Below, in pieces: positions 23,101 to 33,310 of a stretch of 64,000 nt of DNA. Position numbers and translations under genes: made by a program. The notes under the pieces were generated by a model. That model worked only from the letters and a program-made list of their open reading frames with translations, was not told the origin of the DNA and searched no databases. Location: positions 4,746,195 to 4,810,194 of the forward strand of contig OY979721.1 of the NCBI GenBank assembly GCA_963855995.1, in the 5' to 3' direction. Every line of letters starts with the position of its first letter. Within the stretch, counting starts at the first letter, position 1. The stretch is from Muricea muricata (Eukaryota > Cnidaria > Anthozoa > Malacalcyonacea > Plexauridae).

Positions 23101-26100
23101 AATTATGAGTCACGTGACTGTAATATATTCATGTATGTATAATTAGGATAGGGTATAAACAGTGCATGCATGATTAAATATTGTACTTCTCCTTGTGTAC
23201 TTGTTCGAGCATATACTGAGATCGGTTATACAATATAAGACAATCCGCAATCTGCAATCCTGGATTGGCATACGCGTGGACATTACAATTGGCGACGAGG
23301 AAGAAACTTTGAAGTGTCTTGCAATCGATTTTGGTTTAAATAACCGGTTTGAATGGCCGGGAATATTGGAATAGGCGGTATACAGTCATTCGATTGTAAA
23401 GGAGAGATTACTAGTATGTCTTCGAGATGGAAAAGATGGCGAAAATCATTCGAGTTCTTCGTCGAAGCTCAAGGAATTGAAGGGGCAAAGCAAAAGAAAG
23501 CTCTTCTGCTTCATTGTTCTGGCGTCGATGTGCAAGAAATATTTGGGGCGCTAGACAATCCCGATATCAAAGTAAGCAGCAAAGCTGACGAATACAACAT
23601 TGCTCTGAAAACGTTAGACGAACATTTTTCGCCGAATGCTAATGTTCCTTATGAGAGACATGTTTTTCGTCAAATGAGGCAAGAGGACGGTGAAACTATC
23701 GACCAGCTTGTAGTCAAATTGAAAAATCAAGCTGATAATTGTCGTTTTGGGGATGACGTTACCGAGCAGACTCGAGATCAAGTGATTGATAAATGCAAGT
23801 CGTCGAGCTTGAGGAAGAGACTGTTGGAAAGGGGTCAAGAGTTGAAGCTTGAAGAAGTACAACAAATTGCTCGTGCTACGGAAGCGGTCGAAATTCAAGT
23901 TAAAAGAACGGAGTTGCCTTCTTCACATCATGTGAATTATATTCAAAAGAAGCAGAGATATGGTAGACACAAGGATGCAAATCGTAAGAAGAAAGGTTGT
24001 TTTCGGTGCGGTCGTGAGGGACACTACGCCCGTGATAAAAGTTGCTTGGCCCGATCAGCTACTTGCAGGAGGTGTCAGAATGTTGGTCATTTTGCAGTAG
24101 TGTGCAAGTCGAAGATGAACACACAGACAGGTATGAAGGGAGGAAATTTTAAAGGTAAAAATGTTGGCTTTGGAAAAGTAAGTAAAGCAATTAACTCAGT
24201 AGATTATGATGACGAGTACGCTTTTACTGTTAGTGGAGATGAGAAATTAAACTCAAGTGGATTAATAGATATAACTGTTGCGGGAGTTGACATTCGTGAT
24301 GTTATGATAGACTCGGGATCTAGTTGCAATATTGTAGACAAGGACACTTGGGAAATTTTGAAGAGAAAGGGGGCGAGATGCAAGTCCCAGGAATTAGCTG
24401 GAAATGTATATGCATATGGGACAAAAACACCACTTAAAACTCTTGGGAAGTTCCAGACAATTATTGCATATGGTAATGCCATGATCGAGGCTGAGTTTAT
24501 AGTTTTAGACGGGACTGAACGACCGTTGTTAGGCTGTTCAAGTGCAACTCAGTTGGGGGTGTTGAAGATGGGACCCGAAGTCAATACTTTAACTGAATCA
24601 GATTTATTGCAGAAATTTCCAGAATGTTTCCGGGGTGTAGGAAAAATAAAAGATTTCCAATTAAACATTCATATTGAACCTTCTGTTAGACCAGTTGCAC
24701 AGAGTCCACGAAAAATACCGTTTGGATTGAGGAAGAAAGTTGAAGATAAGTTGTCGGAATTGATGGATGCAGATATTATTGAGAAAGCCTATGGACCAAC
24801 TCCCTGGGTAAGTCCAATCTGTATTGTTCCTAAACCGTCTGGTTAAATAAAGCTATGTGTTGATATGAGACGGGCTAATGAAGCGGTACAGAGGAAGAGA
24901 CACCCAATACCCACAATAGATGAAGTCCTTTTGGATATGAATCAAAGTACTATGTTTTCTAAATTGGATTTGAAATGGGGGTTTCACCAGATTGAATTGG
25001 CAGAAGAATCCAAAGGGATAACCACTTTTTCGACCCATTGCGGCTTGTACCGTTATAAGCGACTCATGTTTGGAATTACCTCTGTCCCAGAAGTTTATCA
25101 GCATTTATCAGCATATAATTCAGCAGGTTCTACAGGGATGCGAGGGTGTTCAGGATATTGCAGATGACATAATTGTGCATGGGCCTACTGGTGAATTGCA
25201 TGATCAGAGATTAACCAAAGCGCTAGAAAGATTGCAAGAGAGGGGGCTTACTCTCAATCCAGAGAAATGCGAGTTCCGTATACCCTGAATTACTTTCATG
25301 GGTCATCATGTTTCTGAGAAGAGAACTGGTCCCACTCAAGCGAAAGTTGAAGCTGTGCTTAATGTCAGAGAGCCCCAGTCAGCAGCTGAAGTCCGGAGTT
25401 TCTTGGGTTTGGTAAATTTTTGTAGTAGATTTATACCAGACCTTGCGACTACTCCGGAGCCATTACGGAAACTTACAACACCTGTTGTTTGGGGTAAGGA
25501 GCAAGCGAGATCATTCCAAGAATTGAAAGATAAAATGCATAGTGTAGAGTCGTTAGCATATTTCGATAAGGAGGCGGAAACTGAGATTATTTCTGATGCA
25601 AGTCCAGTTGGGTTGCGTGCGGTCCTATTGCAAAAGCAACAAGGGGTAATGAAAGTCGTTACATATGCAAGTAGGTGCCTCTCCGAGGTGGAGAGAAGAT
25701 GTTCGCAGACGGAAAAGGAAGCACTGAGTATTGTATGGGCTTGTGAACGGTTCCATGTCTATTTATATGGGATCCGGTTTAAGGTTCTTACTGATCATAA
25801 GCCATTAGAGGTGATTTATTCTAAAGTGCATAAGCCTTCTTCTAGAATTGAGAGGTGGGTGTTACGATTGCAGAATTATGATTTTATAGTCGAATACCTT
25901 CCAGGTCCAGAAAACATTGCGGACACGTTATCTCGTTTGATTCCAGTTGAACTTGACACTAGTATAAATGTAGCTGACCACTATATTAGATTTATTGCAG
26001 ATGCTGTACAAATTCAAGAAATCGAGAGAGCGTGTGCTTGTGATGGAGAACTGTCCTTGGTAAGAAATGCTGTGCAAGGAGGAAAGTTGAAGGAACTACC

Positions 26101-29100
26101 AGAGCCGTATCGTAATGTGTGTAATGAACTAACAGTTTTGGGGAAATTGGTTCTGAGAGGACCCAGGTTAGTCATCCTAAAGTTCAACGAACTCGTATAT
26201 TAGATTTAGTATACGCATGGCATCAGGGTGTCGAGAAGACAAAGCAAAGGGTACGATCGAAAGTTTGGTGGCCCGGTATCGATCGTGAAGTTGAGCAGTG
26301 ATGTAAAGTGTGCCATGGCTGTCAGATAGTGTCGGGAAAACCCTGCCCTGAGCCGATGAAAAGGACGGTGTTGCCTGAGGGGCCTTGGCAAGATGTCGCC
26401 GCAGATTTGTTAGGTCCTTTGCCCGGAGGGGAATACGTATTTGTGGTTGTTGACTACTGTAGTAGATACTTTGAAATCGAGATCTTGAAGTCTGTTTTAT
26501 CTAGAGACATTGTCGACAGTCTAGATCGTATCTTTGCAAGGCATGGCATTCAGGTATCTGTGAAGACAGACAATGGACCACAGTTTATTTCATCAGAATT
26601 CAAGAATTATATGATGACTAATGGTGTCCAGCATGTTACGCCCACTCCTTTGTGGCCTCAAGGAAATGGTGATGTAGAGAGACAGAACCGTACCTTACTA
26701 AAGTCCAAGCGGCTGGCAAAGATTGGAAGAAAGAATTGAACAAGCTCCTAATGGCATATCGAAGTACTCCACACGCAACTACTGGTGTGAGTCCAAGTAA
26801 GTTATTATTTGGTAGAGAAATTCGAACTAAAGTGCCTTGATTAGAGCAGGTGGCTGGAAGTAATGATGACGTGGCCGAAAAGGACACGTTAATGAAGCAG
26901 AAAGGAAAAGTTTATGCTGATTGGAAAAGATGAGCGACAGACAAGGAAATCGAGACAGGAGACGTTGTGCTTGTGAGGAATTTCAAGCCAAAGAATAAAC
27001 TGTCATCACCGTTTGAGGACGCTCTGTATAAAGTAAAAAGTAAAGACGGAAACGAAGTTACGGTTGAATCAGAAGATGGCGAAAAAAGAACCGTTACATA
27101 AGAATTATTAGAAGTATTTTAGGACTGTTTAGAACTATTAGTTTATTAAATTTGAACTCTTAGATATAATTATTATAGTAGATTATTAACAATAACAGGA
27201 AATAACGAACTGTGCATGATTTAATTAGTATTGTGTTACATGTTTTGGAAGAAAAGAAGGGATGTAACATATTCATGTATATATAATTAGGATAGGGTAT
27301 AAATAGTGCATGCATGATTAAATATTGTACTTCTTGTGTACTTGTTCGAGCATATACTGAGATTGGTTTTACAATATAAGACAATCCGTTGCAATCCTGG
27401 GTGGCATACGTGTGGACATTACAGTGACTGATAACATAAACTCACTATTACTGCAAATCAATAATGAGTCAAAAAAAATTTGCTCTTAATTTTGTAGTGT
27501 TGTCAAATTTGTTGCGACAAAAGCTTTTGGCAGTGTTGATGAACATTATCTCAAATACACAGTAAGATAAAAGATGTGACTATCTTAAATTGATAAATTA
27601 AATAATTAATTGTCATGGTTTAGGTGGGGCTTAGAAAAGTGCTCCCATACCTTATAGCTGTAGCAAACATATTGCTATCACACAAAAATAAAATTAGGAA
27701 CATTAATCTACATTTTGTTATAATATAGTAACATTACCCTTTGTCCCTGACTGGTAGAAAATAGCAAATTTTGGGACTAGCTGGACCCCAGCTCATGCAC
27801 TAGGGGGGGAGTGTTTCACCAGGAGTCACATACTGTCACATAGGGAAGGGGGAAGAGAGGTGGGTATCATGTCTTTGTTATATGTCAGTATATTTCTGTT
27901 CTATGCACAAAAATAATTATTGTTTCTAGCATATTAAAACATTGCATGTCACATTGCAGTATTTTGGTCTCATATATACATTTGTGAACCCAAATAAAGT
28001 TGAAACAAGATGATGTATATCACAGGTAAGTTATTACTGCATAGTTGGTGTAATTAATTATAATTCTCTTTATCCATACACTTCAAGCATGCATGCTACT
28101 AACTTACTCACTCACCATAATCGTAAATACCTATGCGGATTAACCACTAGCTTGTATTTCAACTAGCATATTTGTGTTGTGTGTGTGCTGGAGGATATGT
28201 TAGCTTAGAGTCGTATATCTTTTGAAGGGAAGTTACTGATCAAACTGTCACAAACTGTCACTGTGGGGAGGGGGAAGCCAAAAAATTGGGAAAAGGCAAC
28301 ACATATTTTATGAATGGGCCCTACAACTGACTAAACATTTATTTTCTGACTAACAACTGCTTTTTGTTGCTGAATGATAACATGGCTCAATGGTCAGGTT
28401 GGACAAGGAAATTAAAAGAAAATTTGATCCCACTTGATTAAGTTACCCACCTAGCAAGATGCAAGGTCTCGCCCCAGGTTGGAAAACATGCATGTTTTCA
28501 CCTACATGTAGCTGCGAGCCGATGCTAAGCTTGATCCACGAGCTGGGAGTAGAGGCAAAAAGGTGCAAAATTGATGTGAGTATCCTCTGTGTCAGCTGCA
28601 CAGTTTCAACCCTGGGTCTCCCTCAGCCTTCCTGGCTCATTTCCGATATAAACAGAGAATAATTTTTATTTATAATGACAATGGCATGTTGATTACACAT
28701 TCAGGTGACTTCCCAGGTTATCCCAGAGCCTATATATCACAGGCAATATAAATGAGAGTTACAACATACTTCCCTAAGGCTAATCATTAACACGAAGTGC
28801 TATGAATTTATGTCAAGATAAGTCAAACACTTAAGATAAGTCAATTTCTATTGAACCAATGCACCGAAACGCTATATTTCAAAATATTTGTCACACATAC
28901 ATTGTTAATGTGAACTAAAAATGATCAGCAAATGTTCCAGTGACAAAGTATTCTTGATATTTCGTCTCAAACCTTTCAGCTAGTGAACATTGTTTAATAC
29001 ATAACTAAACATCACAATAAACATGTACAGGCGAAACAAATCCGTTTAAAATTCAGTCAATTTAGTATCAATTACATTGCTGTACTGTTTATATTTACTT

Positions 29101-29323
29101 TGACATAAATGTCATATACCGATTCGCACAAAGATATTGTTTTTATTTAAAAGCTTTTCAAAAACCATACGAATGGCATTAATAGCAGCTAAAATCTATG
29201 TCCGACCCTTTAGAAATAAACTAAAAATATACAGAGTATATAAACATATTAAATTAACAATCTTACCAAAAAGGTAACATTAAAACCGAATAGCATAAAT
29301 TTCTTGCATTTTGCTCTAGCCAT
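14196..29323 (-). CDS. Tetraspanin, TspanC8-like, eight coding exons, ~296 aa
   Basis: Exons on the minus strand: 29323-29267, 20470-20273, 19514-19440, 17988-17899, 17816-17697, 17055-16942, 14850-14734, 14315-14196 (stop TAA). All junctions are GT/AG and phase 0. Exon 1 gives MARAKCKKFMLFGFNVTFL, the start of TM1. Exon 2 completes TM1, the small loop and TM2 (ITCGCLIIFVSMFGLVGAL). Exon 3 is TM3 (VIFTFQLIIGVLGFIF), exons 4-7 the large loop and exons 7-8 TM4. The large loop has the CCG motif, CGVPVSCC, NLNCGY and RGC: eight cysteines in all, which defines the TspanC8 subgroup (Tspan5/10/14/15/17/33). That subgroup escorts and regulates the membrane protease ADAM10, hence Notch cleavage. The cytoplasmic tail is basic. 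Which vertebrate paralogue is closest cannot be settled here. Confidence 0.93.
14400..14700 (+). repeat. ~110-bp satellite, locus 3, filling tetraspanin intron 7
   Basis: Units in forward orientation (GGAAACCTAAACTAAACTTA, TTCTTCCTGAAGGTCCAGTAAG, GATCATCTCGTATTGATCC) occupy nearly all of the 14316-14733 intron. Confidence 0.75.
15768..16922. mobile_element. TA-type palindromic MITE-C copy 1, in tetraspanin intron 6
   Basis: The left end GGTGTATCAAAAAAGGCCATC and right end (reverse-read) CAGGGTGTATCAAAAAAGG are inverted; both continue into CAAACTT and CTACAG-type blocks. A second copy with clear TA flanks is at 62058-62641. Termini and the TA target suggest a Tc1/mariner-type non-autonomous element. 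The right end lies only about 20 bp from the exon 6 donor site. Confidence 0.65.
17085..17665 (+). repeat. ~110-bp satellite, locus 4, filling tetraspanin intron 5
   Basis: The best-preserved array: successive AACCTAAACT landmarks lie at 17401, 17510 and 17624, spacing 109 and 114 bp. Each unit runs through ACTTTATTTATACTGGATAG, CTCTATCAGTTCTAAACTG, TTCTTCCTAGAGGTCCAGTA and GATCATCTCTTATTGATCC. It takes up most of the 17056-17696 intron. Confidence 0.9.
18043..18095 (+). repeat. Fragment of the GGGGCCGGTTG foldback family
   Basis: ACCGGTTGTATAAAAGGCGT followed by TTAGCTTAAACGGCGGATAA matches the left end of the element at 176-222. No partner end is visible nearby, so this is a truncated copy in tetraspanin intron 3. 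Confidence 0.65.
18285..18535 (+). repeat. 21-bp minisatellite, 12 units, in tetraspanin intron 3
   Basis: Unit AACAGTGCAAAAATCTGTAAC with small variants; the first unit is 18 bp and the rest 21 bp. Because 21 is a multiple of three, several frames stay open and yield apparent repeat proteins on both strands (QKSVTTV units in one). These are artefacts: the array lies inside an intron and no splice or start signals surround it. Confidence 0.93.
19227..19308. repeat. Palindrome with 20-bp arms
   Basis: GTACAGGTTCTTTCACTACT pairs with AGTAGTGAAAGAAC...GAACCTGTAC. AGGTTCTT occurs in offset form on the right arm. The CACTACTT / AAGTAGTGAAAGAA words recall the stem-loop repeat at 51569-51632. Confidence 0.6.
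19772..19804 (+). repeat. CT microsatellite
   Basis: Pyrimidine run dominated by CTCTCTCT in tetraspanin intron 2. Confidence 0.8.
20839..21090. mobile_element. Foldback MITE, CAACCTCGTACC ends
   Basis: CTCAACCTCGTACCTAGGCT at the left pairs with AGCCTTGGTACGAGGTTGAT at the right, and inner blocks GAGACCCTGGTGAATGCT / AGCATTCACCAGGGTCTC also match, giving arms of about 75 bp. It lies in tetraspanin intron 1. Related fragments are near 11418 and 13945. Confidence 0.8.
21183..22560 (+). pseudogene. Relic of the multi-copy invertebrate 'FTGCDSVSGFAGKGK' family
   Basis: A broken plus-strand protein, antisense to the tetraspanin and inside its intron 1. The longest intact piece (21183-21617, 144 aa) has GYLPTVNDPATEM, MDQAFYVEDVQIKWEHP, LRLRAFHISIIGRRFQDAGL and HVYEAMRLAWPEF. 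Later frames give SYIDIVNDI and KEGNWLL (about 21765-21840), FTGCDSVSGFAGKGKTKAL (about 22155) and FTCELYSSGTTEFNIARYN (about 22302). In order and wording these match my memory of a large unnamed family in cnidarian and mollusc genomes. The GCDxxxGxxGKGKxxAL block resembles the helix-turn-helix after a PIN/FEN1-type nuclease, which is inference. Several frameshifts and stops make it non-functional. Confidence 0.7.
22561..23113. other. Intron sequence, possible solo LTR
   Basis: About 22578-22727 begins TGTTGTTAGTTAATAG and ends AATAAAAGAGACATTATTACA, which looks like an LTR with a poly(A) signal, but there is no second copy and no clear target duplication. A short frame ending SDVDDSDNIVKED follows at about 22770-22880 and may be a tail of the preceding relic. 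Confidence 0.25.
23119..23287 (+). repeat. 5' LTR, 169 bp
   Basis: Begins TGTAATATATTC and ends GTGGACATTACA; contains GGGTATAAAC, a plausible TATA box. Longer than the 3' LTR by small insertions near positions 72 and 130-145. Confidence 0.95.
23290..23301 (+). promoter_or_regulatory. Primer binding site, tRNA-Ser(GCT)
   Basis: TGGCGACGAGGA, two bases after the LTR. It is complementary to the 3' end of the conserved animal tRNA-Ser(GCT), which ends TCCTCGTCG plus CCA. Confidence 0.8.
23353..27118 (+). pseudogene. gag-pol polyprotein gene, disrupted
   Basis: First open segment 23353-24846 (497 aa): Gag, two CCHC zinc knuckles (CFRCGREGHYARDKSC about residues 216-231, CRRCQNVGHFAVVC about 238-251), an aspartic protease (MIDSGSS, Asp about 320) and the start of RT (GPTPWVSPICIVPKPSG). 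An in-frame TAA ends it at 24844-24846. RT continues in the same frame from 24865, shifts frame between about 25085 and 25150, passes the catalytic IADDIIV, and meets TGA at 25286-25288. RNase H (ISDAS...TDHKPL...ADTLSRL) is open at 25298-26203. After another shift near 26170 and a TGA at 26299-26301, integrase (DLLGPLP, VKTDNGPQF, GDVERQNR) runs to 26739, with a final shift near 26700 and further stops. Parts are described only; no repaired product is offered. Confidence 0.93.
27247..27262 (+). promoter_or_regulatory. Polypurine tract
   Basis: GGAAGAAAAGAAGGGA directly before the 3' LTR, the expected plus-strand primer site of an LTR retrotransposon. Confidence 0.85.
27263..27423 (+). repeat. 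3' LTR, 161 bp
   Basis: Begins TGTAACATATTC and ends GTGGACATTACA; aligns end to end with the 5' LTR. Confidence 0.95.
27429..29266. other. 5' part of tetraspanin intron 1; nothing else recognised
   Basis: AT-rich intron sequence with G-rich patches near 27810 and 28265 (AGGGGGGG, GGGGAGGGGG). The short ORF at 28459-28662 has no recognisable motif and no supporting splice sites. Confidence 0.5.
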
Positions 29324-29670
29324 CTCTAGATTTCCGTCGAAGAATACTTTCAGCTTGATCGGAGAATTCGAATACGATCAATCGATTCACCGTCTTTGTG
29401 GTATTGTGTGGCAATTGAATTCGAATATTTTTCATCACAATTGCTTTTTAATGATAGAATATTCTACATTTTTCTCCGCATGCCGATATCTCTGCGATGT
29501 TACTGTAGGTGCTTCTCTCGGTAAAGGTTAATATTTAAAAGCCTTCTGAATATTTTTGGAGTTTTTTATACGGGGGATTTTACACACTCGAGGAATTGCC
29601 CCTACGATAAATTGCCCATGGTAATTCTCCGATATGAACGCCTGCTTACAACAGGTTTAATACAATGGGT
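29324..29670 (-). other. 5' UTR and probable promoter side of the tetraspanin
   Basis: Immediately upstream of the tetraspanin ATG (29323-29321). Read on the minus strand the leader is GGAAATCTAGAG before ATG. I see no clear TATA box or initiator, and cannot place the transcription start. Confidence 0.35.
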
Positions 29671-30014
29671 CATGGCTTTATTAGCCTGTGCACAGACCTA
29701 AATCAGAATGATTAAGGTCTGTGAATACTTGAAAGATTTCTTGTCCATGCATAAATTAAATCTCAAGTTTTCAAGATTTAATTTATGTAACATTATAATA
29801 TATACAACTTCAATTTCCATTTCAATTTCCATTCCAATTATTTCAATTTCCATTTTTTCCTGCAAAATATCTCTACGATAAATTGCACTAGAAGCAAACA
29901 TTTGCAATGTAAACCTAGAATATAGTTAACATTCTTCTCTCGGCCAGGACAAGTAATCCTTCAAGTCTTAACAGACCTTACTCTTTTAGAGTTAGGTCTG
30001 TGAACAGGCTATGG
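29671..30014. repeat. Inverted repeat abutting the next foldback
   Basis: GGCTTTATTAGCCTGTGCAC near 29673 is inverted relative to GGTCTGTGAACAGGCTATGG near 29995. A small internal hairpin (AGACCTAAATC / GATTAAGGTCT) lies at 29694-29722. The 69-codon minus-strand ORF inside is a low-complexity EIEMEIE run from a TTTCAATTTCCAT repeat. Confidence 0.5.
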
Positions 30015-30436
30015 CTTTACAGGATACCCTAAAGGTCGAAATGTCGAGAGAGCACTGGGACTGAGTTGCCCGTGTGTTTTGCGTATTTCTCATTCACTGG
30101 GACTGTATCTACTTCACCAAAATTAGCTAGAGGGAGCGCGTAGCGCGGCAATAAGCGTACTGTTTTGCTCTATTAAAACTATTCTCACTCACTGGGACTG
30201 TATACTTCACCAAATTTAGCAAAAGCGCGAGCCCGAAGGGCGAGTAATGATTGTCGCGCTACGCGCTCCCTCTTTAGCTAAATTTGGTGAAGTAGATACA
30301 GTCCCAGTGAGTGAGAAATGTGACAACCCAAGAATGACCCGATATTGATAGTTATTATATGTATGGGGATACACAAAACACAGGGGCAACTCGGTCCCAG
30401 TGCTCTCTCGACATTTCGAGTATCCTATAAAGCCAT
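30011..30436. mobile_element. Long foldback element with GC-rich centre
   Basis: ATGGCTTTACAGGATACC at the left pairs with GTATCCTATAAAGCCAT ending at 30436. The arms include GTCGAGAGAGCACTGGGAC, ACACAAAACACA and CTCACTGGGACTGTAT. The last block occurs three times, at about 30090, 30186 and inverted at 30297. The apex is GC-rich (GAGGGAGCGCGTAGCGCG; CGAGCCCGAAGGGCGAG). No transposase is present. Confidence 0.8.
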
Positions 30437-31169
30437 GACTGTTTACAATGTGCAGGCGCGGACTGGCAATTTTCTGTTCTCGGTCAGAAATAATTTCCGT
30501 GCCCTTGTACAAGTGTACAAATATATAGTTTTCAACCTATTATAGTATTAGTGACATTAATGTGAAGTTGCAATGTGAGCATGCGGAACACCCATAACGC
30601 AAAGTTTGAGATATATAGTTTGTTGTTATTCCAAATCTGGTGAATTTCGGGCCCGCAATTTCTTCGGGCCTCGGTCGGCGGTCGAATGCTTAGTCCGCCC
30701 CTGACAATTTGCCTTTACATTAATCCGCCAGTTTTTAGTGGCGAAATTATTGAATTTTAAAACAGTTGGGTCAATCAGAACAATTTGGTCCAATTAATAG
30801 ACCGATCCTGGCTATGCTTGATTGACCGGCAAAACAATGGGTAGTTTTCCCAATGGAATACAGAATGTCCGATCAACAAACTTAAATTTATAAGAAGTTC
30901 AAGCTGTTATCGATTTTTTTTGCAAATGTACCTTTAGAATGCTTGATTATAGGACCGACATTTGCAAATTTTTAACAATCGGGGTTTTTTCCACGCTGTA
31001 TATCGAAAACAAATTTTAGCTTGTCCGACGTAGCAACAGTAACTAGGGAGGGAGAACAATAGATGCGGGATCGGTCTATTACCCGGATTTTAGTAAAATA
31101 ATTCCTGTTGCTAATTCCGCATGAAGTTTTGTGTCTAATTTTGGAATTTTGCGAAATATACATCCTCAC
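30437..31169. other. No gene recognised
   Basis: AT-rich sequence with a local GC-rich stretch near 30640-30705 (GGGCCCGCAATTTCTTCGGGCC, partly self-complementary). No exon or element ends were recognised. Confidence 0.4.
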
Positions 31170-32275
31170 TCAGGTCTTGTCTTTATTAAACCATTTGATA
31201 AGTGAGCTTTTGCTACGCAGACGCTTAGATGAATCCTTTACTATGGGTAGCATGTGTTTAAGCGCATGATTGTCATTATTTGTTAACTTTCTAAAAATAT
31301 TACGATCACTTTTCTCTAATAGTTTACGTATATCATAATGTTGAATAATTCCGTTTATAACATCTTGTTAAAAAGCACTGCACTGTGTATAAATCTGAGG
31401 TTGACGAGCAATATACAGATAGTTCGCACGATATGTTCGAAATTACAAGAGAGTTGAAAAGTAAATTCAACTCCCATTGACAAAGACCTTCCTTCCGTAA
31501 CGATCGTATCCCGTATGAACTGTTATTTGCACTGTATAACATATTCTTTACATGTTCCGTAAATTTGCAATTAGACTGGAATGTTACCCCCATTAAATTC
31601 AATTTTGGACATTGTTCCATATTCTTAATGCAAGGTAGTATATATTGCTCTGCTCTCCCAGATTTCTTTAAAACTAGTTCCTTGCACTTGGATGTATTAC
31701 ACAACATGTAATTTGTTTCCGTCCAGTTCATGAACTGATCTAAGTAAGTTAAAGTGTAATCCTGCGAATTTTTCTGCACAACAACTTGTAACGTGGCATC
31801 ATCTGCATATTTATCCAATGCAGCTTTGTTTTCTTCTTCTATAAGGTCCTTAACAAACAGGTTGAAGAGATGAGGACCACTAACACTACCTTGCGTAGTC
31901 TCTTTATTAACCATTTTCCATTCACATACGATGCCACTATGCACGCATTTTCCATTCAGATACGATGCCACCATGCACGATCCTTTGCTTTCTCTCTTTT
32001 AAGAAGTCTAAATACCAATTTACTAGGTATGGATTCAAACCAGTGTTCCTCAGCTTTTCACACAGTATGTTATGTCTCACACTATCAAAGGCTTTACTGA
32101 AGTCCATCGCAAAGAATCGTACTGTTTTATTCAGGTTGTTTTCCCAATGCTTTCAGATTAAAATGTTGTATTTTGAGCAATGCATCGACGCAAAAGCCTC
32201 CTTTTCGATAAGTGAACTGGTTGTTATTAAGTCCACTTTCGAATGTTTCTTTGGAGTGTGTACTAAACTGTGATA
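31170..32275 (-). pseudogene. LINE (non-LTR) reverse transcriptase relic
   Basis: Minus-strand fragments in several frames follow RT order: NNNQFTYRKGGFCVDALL (about 32170-32235), an [16 protein letters not shown] block (about 32070-32120), TTQGSVSGPHLFNLFVKDL (about 31850-31910) and the catalytic KYADDATL (about 31793-31818). The open stretch 31974-31333 carries the last two. The C-terminal tail (IIQHYDIRKLLEKSDRNIF ... SSLIKWFNKDKT) is in another frame and ends at TGA 31170-31172. The motifs indicate an APE-type LINE of the CR1/L2/Jockey assemblage; the clade is not resolved. Frameshifts make it inactive. The 5' half is missing. Confidence 0.88.
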
Positions 32276-33310
32276 TTTATCCCTCTGAATCTTCTTTTAT
32301 CTTAGGAATATCGACGTTTGGAATTAGATTTATATTAGCACAGATGAAAAATGAATATTTTGGAGTATTTATATGGTATTTATACGCAATTTATTCCAAA
32401 TTTTCAAGAAATATGAAGGAATCAAGTGTCAAACAATTGTTTACGAGCAAAGCTTTGCTTCATTTGTTGTTTTTAAGCCACACAGGCCTTCAAACAGCAT
32501 ATGGACGACTACTTCAGCTCTCGCAATAATCGGCAGCAAAAGGCAATTGCCGCCGAAAATGAAATTATCGGCAACAATTTTTTTTGCCTCCGACGAATTT
32601 TTTGTGGTCGTTGCAAATTGTACTTCTATTTTAAAACAATGTACGTGTACCCGCTATGTTCATGAGGGGTTTTTTCCTTATTATTCTGCCTACTTAGCAA
32701 CAGCAAAAACTGCGGCCGAAATGCCACCGAGCTTGAAATTATCGACGGCAACTTTTTACCTCCGTGAATTTATCCAAATTGCGAGGACTGCTACTTTAAT
32801 ATATTATGACGTCACTACAGTGGGTCTATATCCTGATTGCGTCGCAGGTTGCAGCAAAATTAATTATTGTTTTGTGGCACTTGTTGGCTCGTTTCTAGAG
32901 GTGAAATGTGTCTTAATCTCGAGTGGGAATCAAGCACATCTCAAAAATCAAGCAGATTTTGTACATCAGATACTCAAGTCCATTAAGCGTTCTCATTTTC
33001 TGAGAGTTTGTCATGAATTATGGATGAAAATGAGAACCCAATGGTAATCTAAGACAAGATTATAGGAGTTAACATGGTGCATCTGAGTACAACATACATG
33101 GAGCACATTTCAATATAATTGACACGGTGACATTAGAATATTGATCTTTCTGCGCACACAAGGATAGGTTCTCACATTAGACTGTATTTGACAGTTTTTA
33201 TTTGATTTATAATTAAAAGAACTAATGTTGTTGGCTAGCTGTTGGATTATTTTGTTTATAAGTGATTACACTGTATTTGTTGATTGCAATTAACTGAGTT
33301 TATCCTAGGT
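32276..33310. other. Unassigned; contains a 224-codon plus-strand ORF
   Basis: The ORF 32373-33047 is long for such AT-rich sequence, but I recognise no domain, and the DNA under it has an internal direct repeat (GAAATTATCGGCAAC near 32559 and GAAATTATCGACGGCAAC near 32734). Its C-terminal codons run over a TTCTCATTTTC / GAAAATGAGAA palindrome. I do not call it a gene. Confidence 0.3.

Larger units (their letters stand above)
23119..27423 (+). mobile_element. Ty3/gypsy LTR retrotransposon, Mag-like, antisense in tetraspanin intron 1
   Basis: Full-length structure: 5' LTR, primer site, gag-pro-RT-RNaseH-integrase order, polypurine tract and 3' LTR, flanked by the 5-bp duplication GTGAC (23114-23118 and 27424-27428). 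RT before integrase identifies Ty3/gypsy. The single gag-pol frame, short LTRs and tRNA-Ser primer fit the Mag lineage (inference). The two LTRs differ by roughly half a dozen substitutions and a few small indels, so the insertion is not ancient, yet the coding region carries several stops and frameshifts. It must be inactive as a source of its own proteins. Confidence 0.95.
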
